Position numbers and translations under genes: made by a program. From Atkinsonella hypoxylon (Eukaryota > Ascomycota > Sordariomycetes > Hypocreales > Clavicipitaceae): DNA of 64,000 nt. Position 1 is the stretch's first letter. Each line of letters opens with the position of its first letter. The notes under the pieces are model-generated. The model ran no database searches, was not told the origin of the DNA, and worked only from the letters and a program-made list of their open reading frames with translations. This document shows positions 24,910 to 37,198 of this stretch, one piece after another. The DNA lies in assembly GCA_000729835.1 (NCBI GenBank), contig JFHB01000068.1, forward strand, positions 62,001 through 126,000. The letters are read 5' to 3'.

Positions 24910-27090
24910 AATGTGCATTCAATCATCATCTTTTCAATTTTAAATATTTTTTTTTCCTGATTTAGATGAAAACTGAAGCGTTGGTTATCCGACTATCTTG
25001 GTGTAGGCCAGCAGGGGTCGAACCGGCTGCGCATCCGCGATGCTGACTTGCAGAATGCCACATAGCACCGCATGAAGAGGCTGGCTGAAAGCTGAGGACA
25101 AGGACCAACCGCCTGAGCACGTTCTTGGTAAGCTCAGCCACACTTGGATCCAAATGGCCGATTGGCTTGGAGACTGGGCTGACGGTGGGGTTAACGGTGG
25201 GGTTAACGGTGGGGCTGACGGTGGGGCTGTCTGTCATACCGTCGTTGACCGGACGGCAAGACGGAAAGTCTGTCCGAGCATTCTTCAAGCCAAGTAGAGC
25301 TGTTTTCACCAAGACATGCCACTTTGTCATCAAGGTGTGCTAGCTGGGCATTTGTAGACGTGATGCTCGGCTTCCACAACTCCCAATCTAGTTGTCGCAC
25401 ATAAGCTCTTCGTTTGAACAGAGCAGTTGAGATCCAACTGGTGTATATAGCGCCCCCCCCCCCCAAACATCATTACATGTCAAGAATGCATTGATAATTA
25501 AGCCCAGACTCACAATCATATCCCATCACTAGAGAACATGACCCGGCACACACCCTTCAAGACTGTACATGATACGAATAAGCCTTGACATGTCTTCGGT
25601 CAGTCCCTAACAGGACGCAGGTAAGGTGCGCCATCCGCCTAGTAAGGTCAAACATCTCATCGGCCTGGACCTACAATAGCTCCATCGCACGAGGCAGACT
25701 CACGCCATCAAGTCAGCTACATTGAGGCAGCGCGGAAAACTCTGGCATCTTTGGTATTTTAGGCGCTGGTGCCTTCTGCATCCATTAGCTTAGAGTTGGA
25801 CTTTACAGAATGAGCACAGGGCAACAGTTAGGTCTGCTCAGCGTCAATATCGTGTGCCCTTGTCGCCTGTCGTGTAAACGGCTCATATCGCAATGGTGGC
25901 TATGGACCTGTCTTATGACAAGTCAATCTATTCAACATCCTGCTTTGCAGCCCGATATTATGATAACTTCCGAAACGGCGCGTGCAGTATTAGATACATC
26001 GGTTGAATAATAGGCTCAGTTGTGATGGAGACATGCTGAGCGTGGACATAAAAAAATCCAGTCAGAGTTTTGGTCTCGGGCTCTTGCGCCCAGTCCAGTT
26101 AACCCAGCTAGCTGGTGGAGGCACAAATAACTAGTGTACGAGCTAAACCGCACAGAAGGAAGCGAAGCAGTGGTTCGAATTGCGTGGAAGAGACGACGGT
26201 CATAAATGAAGGTATTCACCCCCCAATGTCCATGTTCCTGTGTTGCTGGCAAGAGTGGGCGGAAATATCCCACTTCCGGATCGATACGAAAGAACTCTCT
26301 TCTGTTTCCTCTTTGTCTTATGACGCTATACATTTATCCCACATGTACACCTGGCACATCTGACCTGCATCGAAGTTAGTCGGTCAAATCTGAAAGGATC
26401 CTGTGAGCCAGTTGCTCACTTGCTCGGGGCTATGAGCCAACAGGCCTTCAGGAGTGCGAGCCATACGCTGCATATGATAATCCATACTGTTCGCTGTACG
26501 CAGCACATCATTCTTCTGTTATGACTTAGTAACCAGGTGCATTTGGTCACTGTGTGTCATAGCCACATCGGGACTGCAAGTAACCACCTTAGTGGTTTAA
26601 GAATTCGATAATACGTTCGGCGCTGTGGCAGATCACTTTGATATCCCCATTTCAAGGGTCAACACACTAAGCTAGGACTACCAATGCAAGGATATGTAGT
26701 TCCGTCATGAGCTCATCCCCAGCCTTGGGCATTCGTTCGAAACATGCGGATAGTACGCAACCTCGCTGTGGGCCAAGGAGAATCCTTCCACTTTGCATGT
26801 AGTTACATGTCGCAATGACCGCCATTTTCGGCCCCCCCCCTCCAAGTCATCTTGCATAGCGTTATTACATAGAATAAGGTCGTTATCCAAGACGTAACGC
26901 ATGAATCTGTAGTCGTTTAGTGGTGAATCAGGTCGCCGTGCCTCATCGCTGTTTTGATATGACCCGTCCGAAGAATAACTGGAAGCCCTCCTGCTGCGGT
27001 CAAGTACTGTGGCGACCATTTCCCGCCACCAGTTCATTGCTATCAAATATAGCAGTGAAACTTGGGCTCAGTCGTCTTTGTGATCGACTC
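24910..27090. other. 2.2 kb intergenic region
   Basis: Between the convergent 3' ends of the thiolase and methyltransferase genes. It contains a 12-bp tandem repeat (25178-25225), short C runs near 25,452 and 26,832, and a B-box-like GGTTCGACCCC on the minus strand near 25,014-25,024 without a foldable tRNA around it. No gene recognised. Confidence 0.65.
25178..25225. repeat. 12-bp tandem repeat, four copies
   Basis: Four consecutive 12-bp units: GCTGACGGTGGG, GTTAACGGTGGG twice, then GCTGACGGTGGG. The two inner copies differ from the outer ones by a C/T and a G/A change that create the palindrome GTTAAC. Confidence 0.93.
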
Positions 27091-28892
27091 TCAAGGTTTC
27101 TGGCCATACACCACATATCTGTGACGAGTCAGTGCAAGTCCGCAGGTGTGTACGGTAGTACTCACATAGGCCACCAGGCGTGGATGCGCTTGTCCTTCAT
27201 TTCTTTCCTCACAGTGGCCAAAAATACTTCCACCCGTTCCGCCGACCATCCTAAGCAACGTGTGAACAATGCCAGGCTCAAGCCGGAAAGCCCGCCGGCG
27301 ATGTTGTGGTAGCACCAGAAGCCTAGCGCATTGTTTAGCTTCATGAATATACGCTCAACAAATCTTGAAGCATATATCATACCAAGGTCTCGATAGTGCT
27401 GTTGCGCCGGCCATGTATTTGTAGGCCACTTATACACAACCTCTGTCACGTTTACGAAACCGGCATCAATCATCTGTTGCTTATACCTCAGAGCACTATC
27501 AGCATAGCGTTTGAGGATCTCGCAGGCTTCAAGCATGGTATTTCCCCACAGTTTAATGGCTGAGTCCTCCGGCATGTCCCCATCAGCGCATTTTGGTGCC
27601 AAAACAATATCCTGTAGCTCAATCCAGCCGCCTGGATTCAAGTTATCAAAGCTTTGCTGAATAAATCTCGGCCAATCGCCGATAGAGCCGACGAGCATGC
27701 GTCCAAAGACAAAGTCGAAAGGCTGTGGATAGGCCCAATCCATCTCCAAATCATCTATTATAAAGGAGACATTCGGTGGAACGCTGGCGTCTTATTTAGT
27801 GTTCCAAAACGACAAGTAGAAATAAGACTTCACTCACAATGTGGGTTGGATAGGACTAAGATCAACCCCCAGGACCTAGTCTGCATAAGTGACATCATAA
27901 TATACTGGGTCTGCTGATTCGACTTACCTCAATATGTGCTAATTTGTCACCTGAAGAAACCAGTCAAATTAGCTCATTGCATTGTGGTAAAAGAAGTTTA
28001 TCATGCAGTACCCATGTCGATAGCCCAGACTCCGGTCCCCGTGCCGGCATCGAGGACCCTACCAATTTTGGTCTCGTCAAGAGGACATTCATAAATCTTG
28101 CCGCCGAGTGTGAGAGTAAATAAGTGGTGTTGTAGATCTGGGATATAGTTAACGCTGAGTTTCTGTGGTGATTCTTGCTAGCCATGGTAACATTGGTCGG
28201 ATCCATTCCAAAAAGAAATACATAAAACAATAGCATAAAAAAGCAAGGAAGCGAGAAGGCCGCAGCTTACCCAGTCGATCCTGCTCGGCCTTTGGTAATC
28301 ATGTCAGCAGTCTAACTAGATAGGAGCCCTGTACCACAGATGAATCCGATCATTGAAAAGAATATGCGCCAAGACCGGCATTTCTGCCAGGATTTACCTC
28401 ATCGTTCGGCAGGACATAGTTTACTATCAGGCCGTTGTTAAGTCATACACTATCCCAAGACTACCTGACCACGTCGACAAATGGATGAACTTACTTGACT
28501 CCAAGTAAGAGTGATACGTTCTTCCATTCTCCTCTCGATACTGCAGGATGCTTGAGCGTAAGGAAGTAGTTATGCTAGCATCATCTTCCTGTCTTGTCGT
28601 CAGAATTAGATCAGCTGTCGAGAAACATGAGGCTTCTCACCCCTAGGGCCGAGTCTGCATCCGTGTGGTCATCTTGCGCAGCGAAAATCTAGTGTGAAGG
28701 TCTTGATCAGCATGGTCCATGGTTGGCTTGAGAGATAAGCGATCATGAGACTACCTCGGGTTCGGGATGTATCTCGCTTCCCACGGCAGAATCACTAGCA
28801 CCTGAGTGATCGGCGTTATCTGATTTGGATATTGATGCCTGGTCGACAGCTCCAGCCAAGGGCTTCGCCAAACCAGGCTGCTCGTGGCTCAT
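27091..28892 (-). CDS. LaeA-like / TAM-domain SAM-dependent methyltransferase
   Basis: Predicted S-adenosylmethionine-dependent class I methyltransferase of the large fungal LaeA-like/Tam family; substrate unknown. Ten exons on the minus strand: 28892-28755, 28688-28641, 28588-28495, 28423-28398, 28289-28271, 28137-28012, 27950-27928, 27875-27838, 27783-27166 and 27118-27091; 385 aa. Landmarks are a low-complexity Ser/Asp-rich N-terminus, SLRSSILQYREENGRTYHSY, YVLPNDE, AEQDRLD, motif I LDAGTGTGVWAID (about residues 137-149), the loop IDDLEMDWAYP, motif NPGGWIELQD, and the family C-terminus WPIYVVYGQKP. Every junction is phase-consistent with GT/AG ends, and the five smallest exons are 19-38 nt. 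Divergent from the P450 gene across 1.56 kb. Residues AGTGTG argue for SAM binding; whether it acts on a small molecule or a regulator is open. Confidence 0.92.
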
Positions 28893-30450
28893 GATGGTCG
28901 CTTAACACAGATGTTGTCTGGGGCTGGTGGTACAAATATATGTTGAATATTGCAGCACAGCCGCGCAGAGCATACAGTGTCTGATGCCTCACCAAGACGG
29001 ACACCCGGACACAGCAAAAGAGAAAGAAAAACGAAAGCCAAAGACTGCGATTCAAGGCAGCGGAAAAAGAAAAGAAAAGGAAAACCCTCAAGTCGACATG
29101 TGGCAGGATGTGGAGTCTAGACATTCTTGGCCGTGTGGAACATCGCAATTGTGAGGGATCAGATTTTACTACGGAGTAGGACGGACGAGATGCACAGCGG
29201 TGGGAATATTGAACCTTCAGTCACGCGATTGTTATTAACGTTTGACCGGGTCCCGAGCCACGCTCGATTGAACTCTTCGGCTGCCAACGACCAATAACGC
29301 ATGCAATAGAACCGTTGCCGCCGTAGGGGCCTTGATTCGACTAGATTGTCATTGAAAGCTTCATGTTGCTAGTGCTCTTTACTGTAATAGTCTGAGGGAA
29401 GGCGCGATGGACGGCGAGCTACGGAATACTTGAGAAACAAAAGAAAGGCCCAGGGCCATGTGGGGGACCTAGAGAGGCAGACGAGCAGGGCCCAGCCGGT
29501 GATTTGGCGCAGGCAGCCACTAGCTTGGGCTGCAAAGTAACAGGCTGGTCACGGAACCCACGAACGGCTCAGCAGCTAGCCCCAAACACCTTTGGTGGCA
29601 TTCCTTATACAACGATTTTCGCGATGTCTGATAACGACGATGATAGTGACTCTGGCGATTTGTCTGCTTATTTTGCTTTTTAAAGCTTTAGAGCTGAGAA
29701 AATTAGGTTACGAAGCCAAACGCGAAAAAGGCCTCTCGGCGAGCGATATGGCTGCGATGTGTGCGATGTACCTCTTTATACCGACGGAAATTGCCAGTAC
29801 TTCCATCATAGTGATATCCCCACGTAAATCGAAGTATCATTCAAGCCCCCTCGTCATGATTCGTCAATTTAGGTACCTACCTAGTAGGTCATTCGTGACC
29901 CAGCTGTTGCCTTACGGCAGGCAAAGGGATACACCAACTGTACATCCCAGGCCTGCGGAATTCTCGTACCTTAGGTACTACCTAGCTTGTAGAATTCACT
30001 GGTCGTGCCTGCCATAAGTGACAGCTCTTGTTTCTACAAAAGAAAAAGGTCTGGTAGCTCCTGCGGCTGACGGTGATCCATTTCGAATGGATAAAGTGTC
30101 TGGGTCAGCGCTGTCCTCTTCGTCCTTATTCATCCCTTCATCCCTTCATCGCCCTAGCTCGAGACACTGTCGTCTTCTTTTATTGTCTGAGCTATCTGCT
30201 ATGTACATATCCGGGTGTGTCTGATGGTGCTATGGCTAACTTGCAGGTGTTTGTCATTTTTGATCTCTCATTTTCCTCTTGACAATTCCTCGAGAGACCA
30301 ATCCTCCATCCTCCTTGCCCATATAGACGACCCGCACGGAGCACACCTCATCAGACCGCGACCCAACACGGCAGAGGAAACGTAAGAACCAACAGGTCGG
30401 GAAACGGTGCGCGGCACCTGTGCCGAGCACTTTTGCCTATTGCAGCAAAT
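28893..30450. other. Divergent region between methyltransferase and P450
   Basis: 1.56 kb that can serve both divergent genes. It contains TACGGAGTA-type and ACCTACCTAGTAGGT-type palindromic words (near 29,172, 29,872 and 29,968) and C/T-rich sequence before the P450 start. An open frame near 29,592-30,017 begins at TTG and has no family resemblance, so I do not call it a gene. Confidence 0.7.
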
Positions 30451-32353
30451 ATGCTCGATTTCCTGCCGGCCAGCTTGCCGACTCTGGACTGGTCCGTCGT
30501 CGGCTGCATTCAACTAGTCCTGGCTGCAACTATTCTAGCTCTCGTCGCCTCAAGCCTGCGCCAGTGGTTCCGACTGCGCAATTTTAACGGCCCTTTTCTT
30601 GCCAAGTTTTCTCGTCTGTGGCTTTTGCGAACGGTGGGCAGCGGTAAGGCCTACTTGCATTTCTGGAACGTAACACAGAAATACGGTTCGTGCCGCGACG
30701 CCGCCGTCCCACACTACTCCCTGTCTAGTCACTGTCATGTGCACCACCGTACTGAAGCAAGAGACGAAGACTGACTGCTTGACCGAGCAGGTTCTATTGC
30801 TCGCGTTGGACCCAATGATTTGATCACGAGTGATCCCGAGCTTGTAAAGCATATGTATGGTGTGCGCTCCGAATACACACGATCAAATTGGTATTATGGT
30901 ATGCGATTTGACCCAAGTAAGGATAACTTGCTGTCGCTGAGAGATGAGGACGACCATAAGAGTCTGCGCGCCAAGATGGCCGCCGGAGTAAGTAATTGCT
31001 TGAAGCATTGTATTTTTTTTAATTCTGCTGCGGCAACATTGCGCCCGTCTGACTGCACACATATTAGTACTCTGGTCGCGAAATCGATGGCCTGGAAGCT
31101 AAGATTGATCAGAATATCATACGTTTGACGCATTTGCTAGGCAAGTATGCTGACAAGGGGGCCGCCGTCGATTTTGGAAAGAAGACGCAGTATTTTACCC
31201 TCGATGTTATTTCAGACATTGCATTTGGCGCCCCCTTTGGTTTTGTAGAAACCGACTCTGACGTCTACAAATACATCGAGACCACGGAGAAAACATTGCC
31301 GATGGTGATGGTGACTACTGTTGTTCCTTTTTTGGTCACAATATTTGCATCTCCGTTATTTAAGCCCGCGTTTCCATCCGAGAAAGATGTTCTTGGGTTC
31401 GGGAGGGTGATGAGGTATAGCTTGGCCCAAGTGCCATTTCTTGGCAATGAGCACGACATGTAGAGATGCTGACACTCGGATCACAGCATGGCCAAAGAAG
31501 TAGCCGCTGAGCGCTACGGACCCCAGAGAAAGGTTCAAAAAGACATGCTTGGCTCGTTCGTAGCACACGGTCTAATGCAGCATGAGGCTGAAGCCGAAAT
31601 TCTACTTCAAATGTGCGCATTCGTCTCCTCCGATGCCACGAGGTTGGTTTCTCAAACGCGAACTAACACGACTGCCTTCTGTAGCATCGCCGGCTCGGAT
31701 ACCACCGCCACGGCCATCCGGTCGACGATGCTCTACATCATGACGAGTCCGAGGGTGCTCACGAAGATGCGTGAAGAAATCGAAAGCCTCGAAATCAAGA
31801 CTCCAATCATCAGTGATGCCGAAGCCCGCAATCTACCTTACCTACAAGCTGTAATCAAAGAGGGGCTCAGGATCTTTCCTCCGGTCGCTGGGCTCATGGC
31901 TAAGCAGGCGCCCCCCGAAGGCGACTACTGGAACGGCATGTTTATTCCTGGAGGAACACGCATCGGCTCCTGCGCGTGGGGAATTTTCCGCCGTGAAGAT
32001 ATCTGGGGGGACGACTCCAACGAGTTCCGTCCCGAGCGGTGGCTGGAAAGCTCGCCAGAGTGGTTACGCTCCATGGAGAGTGCCCTCGATCTCATTTTCA
32101 GCCACGGTCGATGGCAATGTCTGGGACAACCGATTGCTCGGATGGAACTGAACAAGATATTCGTCCAGGTACGAAGCTCGCAGCGTCTTGTCCATCACCG
32201 TCCTAAGCAGCTGGCTGACATATTTCCGATAAACAGCTCCTCCGCCACTTTGAATTTACTATATGCGACCCAACGAATCCGTGGACAATCTTCAACTGTG
32301 GCATATTCTCACAATCTAATTTCAGAGTGCGAGTCGAGAGAAGAAAGATCTAA
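30451..32353 (+). CDS. Cytochrome P450 monooxygenase (pisatin-demethylase/benzoate-hydroxylase-like)
   Basis: Heme-thiolate monooxygenase, membrane-anchored at the ER. Exons 30451-30685, 30791-30987, 31068-31414, 31487-31612, 31685-32168 and 32237-32353; 501 aa, normal length. Landmarks are an N-terminal membrane anchor (about residues 15-40), the I-helix AGSDTT (305-310), the K-helix ExxR in KEGLR, the PERF-type FRPERW, and the heme loop FSHGRWQCLG with Cys447. The fourth intron (31613-31684) removes a frame-open stretch that would disrupt the I-helix. The first intron uses a GTTCGT donor. The subfamily is judged from overall pattern (GSCAWGIFRREDIWGDD) and is tentative; the substrate cannot be read from sequence. 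Head-to-head with the methyltransferase gene. Confidence 0.92.
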
Positions 32354-33013
32354 TACTCTCATGGTTGAAATATATTTACATTCCACATGAACACAACTAA
32401 CGAACATGATGAAAGGACACAACGGGATGACATCAGAAACGACATTTGACCGAGCATGGATATAGCAGTGCGCGAAAAGCAGTATTTTTGAATTAAACCT
32501 GGGCGATTGAGTTTAGTCTCTTGTTGTAATTTACATGATATCCAATATGCTTGGTACAGGCATATTTACTGCGATTGTCTTATACAATTTCTCATCACAA
32601 ACGAGGCATGAAATCCATCACTCTACTTTAGAATTATTATATCTCTGTTACGAGTCGAGTTTCGATAAATGAATCGGGCTTTCTGTTGGCCGGATGCGTT
32701 TGCAGACTTGCCTTACTCTGTAATCCAGCCTAGTTCCTTCCAAGAGCCCCGTGCCCCTCCTTCCCCAAAAGATTACGCCTCGCCGGACGAAATGTGGCGG
32801 GGTTGACCGGCCTTGTTGCGCCGCGCCGCATCTGAATTTTTGCGACAAGGTAGTCCTGCAGCAGCAACAAGCCAACATCATCAGCTCGCTCGTTGTTCAC
32901 ATTTTCCACTTTCGTCGCTGGTCCCCTGGCTGATTTTGCCTTCTCCTCTACTTGCAGGAACTGTCGCACGCTTTGCTCACTACGCTGGTGACGGCCCCAC
33001 AAACACCGCCGCC
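32354..33013. other. Intergenic region, P450 / GTPase
   Basis: 660 bp: AT-rich 3' flank of the P450 gene grading into the promoter and leader of the GTPase gene. No gene seen. Confidence 0.8.
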
Positions 33014-34571
33014 ATGCCTCGCGATCCGCTCATCGGCCTGGTAGGCAAGCCGTCCGCCGGGAAGAGCACCACCCTCAACAGCTTAACGGATGCGTCGTCC
33101 AAAGTCGGTACGTTTTTCGCTATACTTTGGTGCAGACAGTCTTTGACCGTCTTTTCAGTCTGCTCTCCTCGCTTGCAGAAGAACTCGTTCTCACTGTCTC
33201 TTACCTCACAGGCAATTTTCCGTAGGTCCATTTCTACCCCCCTGCAACATGTATACTATCCTCAGCCAGACGTCTCACCATCGCAGCTTCACAACAATCG
33301 ACCCCCAACGAGCGATAGGTTATCTCCAAATTGACTGCGCCTGCGCACGACACAACGTCTCAGACCGATGCAAGCCCAACTACGGCTCCTGCGAGGGCGG
33401 TCGTCGGTCGGTCCCCATTGAGCTACTCGACGTGGCGGGCCTCGTGCCCGGCGCCCATCAGGGCCGCGGCCTGGGCAACAAATTCCTCGACGACCTCCGC
33501 CACGCCGATGCCCTGATCCACGTGGTTGATGCGTCGGGCACCGTGGACGCCGAAGGCAAAGAGACGAGGGGGTATGACCCCTCTGTCGACATAGCGTGGC
33601 TACGAGGCGAGGTCGTAGCCTGGATCCTGGGGAACCTCATGCAGCGGTGGCCCAGCGTGCGAAGACGCCACGTCGCCGTCAAGGCAACCGCCCTCGAGAC
33701 CCTGCAGGGCCAGTTCTCGGGCTACGGCTCTACATTGACGGTTGTAGCCCGCGCGCTGGACCGGTCTGGCGTCAAGGCTCCCCTGGAGGAATGGTCCGAC
33801 GAGACGGTGGAACATGTCGTGAATGCCTTTGTGGACGAGAAGTTCCCAACCGTGATTGCGCTCAACAAGATAGATCATCCGGATGCGGATAAGAACATTG
33901 CCAAGATTGCCAAGATGCAGGATCCGAACTCGATTGTGCTGTGCTCTGCCATTTCGGAGATTTTCCTGCGCAAGATGGCCAAGCAGGGGTACATCAAGTA
34001 TGTCGAAGGGAGCGAGCTCATCGATACCAGACAAGATCTCATCGAGCAAGGGGATCCATCGGGAGGGGGGCTAAAGGAGCTGGACGAGAAGAACCGGAAT
34101 CGCATCGAGAACCTCAGGGACATGGTGCTGTACAGGTTCGGCTCGACGGGCGTGGTGCAGGTGCTGTCCAAGGCCGCAGAGCTGCTGGGCTTGGTGCCCG
34201 TGTTCCCCGTCAGGAACACGGCTACGTTTGGCTCCGGCGCGAACGAATCAAAGGCCGTGTTTCGGGACTGCATCCTCGTCAAGAAGGGGTTGACGGTCGG
34301 AGACGTGGCTAAGAAGATTATGGGGGATGCACCGATTGCGTATGTTGAGGGAGTTGGCGGACTGAGGGTTGCTGAAGATGATGGAGTGGCTGTGGGGAAG
34401 AACGATGTGAGTCCTCTGCAATTCTCGTCTTGATTTCTTCCATCTCCGCTGCTCAGCTTCTTTTTTCTCTTTTAGTGACTTCGAATGGCTCTTTCTCGTT
34501 GTTTCGCATACTACTTGAGAATCATCTGACCTGCGTTATAGATCTTGTCATTCAAAGTCGGTAGAGCGTGA
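33014..34571 (+). CDS. OBG/Ola1-related GTPase, YGR210C-like
   Basis: Predicted cytosolic GTPase or ATPase of the YchF/OBG-related class, orthologous in appearance to yeast YGR210C; a link to ribosomes or translation is family-level inference. Exons 33014-33107, 33212-33221, 33287-34406 and 34542-34571; 417 aa. The second exon is only 10 nt (GCAATTTTCC) and supplies the residues joining KVG to FTTIDP, restoring the invariant GNFPFTTIDP block. G1 is GLVGKPSAGKST (8-19), G3 is ELLDVAGLVPGA, G4 is NKID; a C-terminal TGS-like domain ends in KVGRA. Without the micro-exon the frame breaks, so simple gene callers are likely to misplace the start at a downstream ATG. Convergent with the F-box gene, 289 bp apart. 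Confidence 0.94.
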
Positions 34572-34860
34572 GGAGTCTGGATCTGGGAATCAGCATTGGC
34601 ATGGGTGTCGGCGCATTTGATAGCATATACAAGGATGGACGACTGCCTCGGGACGACATTTGCATCTTGTTCAACTTGATCGATATTATAAATTCATAGA
34701 CAAAACCTAGCGTCTTGTTTGGACGTCTGATGCGCATACCAGTCCCACTTGCGTTCGGGCCCTATATGCAAACACACGCGAGAACTCTGAACCGTTGCCA
34801 ATATCCAAACATCTACTTTTCGATTATGAACGCGGGGTTTGCGTGAACGGTCTCATCTGA

Positions 34861-37198
34861 CTACGTCTCCAGAGGCACTGGCCATGGCTGTGGTTGATGC
34901 CCCCATATGAGCTTGACTCCCTCGCCCTCAGCTACCGTTTTCAGCTGATCCATCACCGCACCTTTGACGGATGTTGTGTAGATGGTCTTCAGATGGGTGA
35001 GCTTCAGAATTGCGGCAACAACGCTCGCAAATTCAGCCTCCTCGTAATGCTCGGAAAAGATGCTCAATGTTTCCAGGTGAGGAAAGCTGGCCAGAAATGC
35101 TGGTAGCGGTAAGTCCTCATCGGTTCGGGGATATGATCGAAAGCGGAAGCCATAGCACCCAATCGATCGAATAGTATTGGCACCACGGATCCATTCATAT
35201 TCTTTCAAATGCCGTATGCTCCTGTCCCCCACACGATCGTTCAGCGACTCTGTTGGAAACACAATGTCGAACGACGTCAGTCTTCCCGATCTCAAGGCGT
35301 CAGAGAAAAGCATGCGACATATATCAGGAGAAATGCAAAGGGACCTGGACTTGATAGAGTGCAAGTTTCGGAATTCAGGATACTGTGGCAATGGCATATC
35401 AGCATGCAAGTAGCGACTGTTGCTGAAAACAAGAGGCCGGCCATGCCGGTCCTCGTTGTCTGCAGGAATATCAAAGCGAATGTGCTGCAGAGAGTTGCCA
35501 CGGTTGAGACATGTCAAACATCGTAGAGTCAACAGAGAATTTTCGACCTGGGAGATAGGCCCAACCACTGACGATACTTCAAATATGAGCACCTTTAGAT
35601 GATTCCATATTGTCTCCCATTTATCTCGCCAGCCCAGAAGCGAGTTTGAGTCAAGATTCGGTATGTTAGGGCCGATCCAGAGCTGCTCCAGACTCGGGAA
35701 AGCATCCGATAAGAAAAACTAGAGCATCGTGAATGAGTTATAACCAGTCTCGTTTCCTTTTGTTGGGAAGAAGAAAAGGGGAGAAGCAGACGCACTATGG
35801 GAAATGAATCTCGCGACGTGGACGTATTACTCATGCGCAATGTCTTCAACTTGGGAAGAACGGGTATTGACTGTGTCATGTACCATTGCTCTGGAATTCC
35901 CAGCACAGTGAGATGCTCTAGAGAGCTTGCAGCGTTGTTGAGAAACATCAAAGGAAACCCTCCGAGATGAACTTTCGCGGTACTCCAGGCAGGTTTAGAA
36001 GATTCTCCAGTGCCATCAATCGAAACGTGCTTGAGCCCGGTCCATATTTTTTGATTGGATGGGAATAACAGTCCTTCGTATTGCGGCCCAATCTCGAGTT
36101 GTTCCAAGGCAGTCGATCCTTTAAGGAGCAGCATAAGCTTTTGTTGTGTGAGCTGAAAGGTTTTTGGTAGAGGTATCACTATCTTTCTTGCTCCTCCACT
36201 CCCTGCCCAGGACAACATCTTCTTCAACACATCGTGTCTTGGAGCGCGCTTCATACTTCTACCAGAAAATATCATATTTCTCCAAAGTCGGTCATGCAGA
36301 GGGCTCGTAAGTGTGCGTCTCCAATGCTTGCAGACACCTAGACAGGGACTAGCACGATTACATTAGCCAATTGCCCTTGCTTCATAAATCCATTTCATGG
36401 AGCAACTCCTTTCAAATTGGGAAGAGCGCACGGTAATTCGACAAATTCCAGGTATGAGAATATAAGCATGACAATTTCCGTAGGCAGTTGTAAAGGGTCC
36501 TTTCTAGAGAAATGGCGGTGGAGCGGCTTCCTTGCATTATACAGTTGCTGCATCATACGCTTAGTACACCACCAAATTTAGTGCGTGGATAATCTCATAC
36601 CTGTAACTTGGGTGATGAGCCTGTGGCATTCTCTTTATTGGTCTCGATACCGGCAGTGTAAATCTTCCAGGCGTACTCGTGCTTCTTCTGCAGTCGCGCC
36701 ACTTTTCCCAGACGGAGATAGCCCTGACACATCAACCGCCAGTTAGAACAGAATAAAGAACATGTTGTAATGTACAGTCTGCTTACATCAGGAAGCCTCG
36801 GGGCTAATTCAAGAATCCATTCAGCATCTTTAATGGCACGGTCGAGCTTGTTCAATGCCTCAAAAGTTGCTGCTCGGAAATCCAAAGCTTGGATATGATG
36901 TATATTATTGCACTTATTGAAGGTCCTGCCAACGTCGCATCTGCAATTATACATGGCCTCTTTGAAAATTGAGCCACCTTCTGCGGCGACTTTTTCAAAG
37001 TTCTTGCAAGCGCACCTGTCACGTCTCACATCTCTAGTGCAAGGACAACTTCTCATTGCCTATAAATTGTATTAGACCTCCGTGACACTACTGAGCATTT
37101 CGAAAATCGCATGCACTCACCCTAGTAAACTGTTCCAAAGCGCGCTTGTACCTCTTGGCCTCGTATGAGCGGCGGCCAGATTCTATCAACTCAGCCAT
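34861..37198 (-). CDS. TPR / F-box / leucine-rich-repeat protein (Dia2/Pof3-like architecture)
   Basis: Likely substrate-recognition subunit of an SCF ubiquitin ligase. Exons on the minus strand: 37198-37121, 37059-36787, 36723-36601, 36547-36432, 36348-35796 and 35718-34861; 666 aa. Residues about 1-150 form TPR-like helices (ELIESGRRSYEAKRYKRALE; AIKDAEWILELAPRLPD; GYLRLGKVARLQKKHEYA). The F-box is about residues 175-215 (LPTEIVMLIFSYLEFVELP joined to PCLGVCKHWRRTL). The rest is irregular leucine-rich repeats. The intron inside the F-box (36349-36431, GTGCGC...CTAATGTAATCGTGCTAG) was chosen because it is the only join restoring the ELxxCLxVCKxW motif. The same order of domains in yeast Dia2 and fission yeast Pof3 suggests a role in replication or genome stability, but LRRs diverge fast. 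Upstream in-frame ATGs at about 37234-37246 are alternative starts. Confidence 0.85.

Noticed and set aside
25000..25060. Possible tRNA on the minus strand (B-box-like GGTTCGACCCC)
   Set aside because: The T-stem has a mismatch, there is no matching A box at the right distance, and the flanks cannot pair as an acceptor stem.
29592..30017. 141-codon ORF with a hydrophobic N-terminus between methyltransferase and P450
   Set aside because: Starts at TTG, no recognisable domain, and lies in the shared promoter region.
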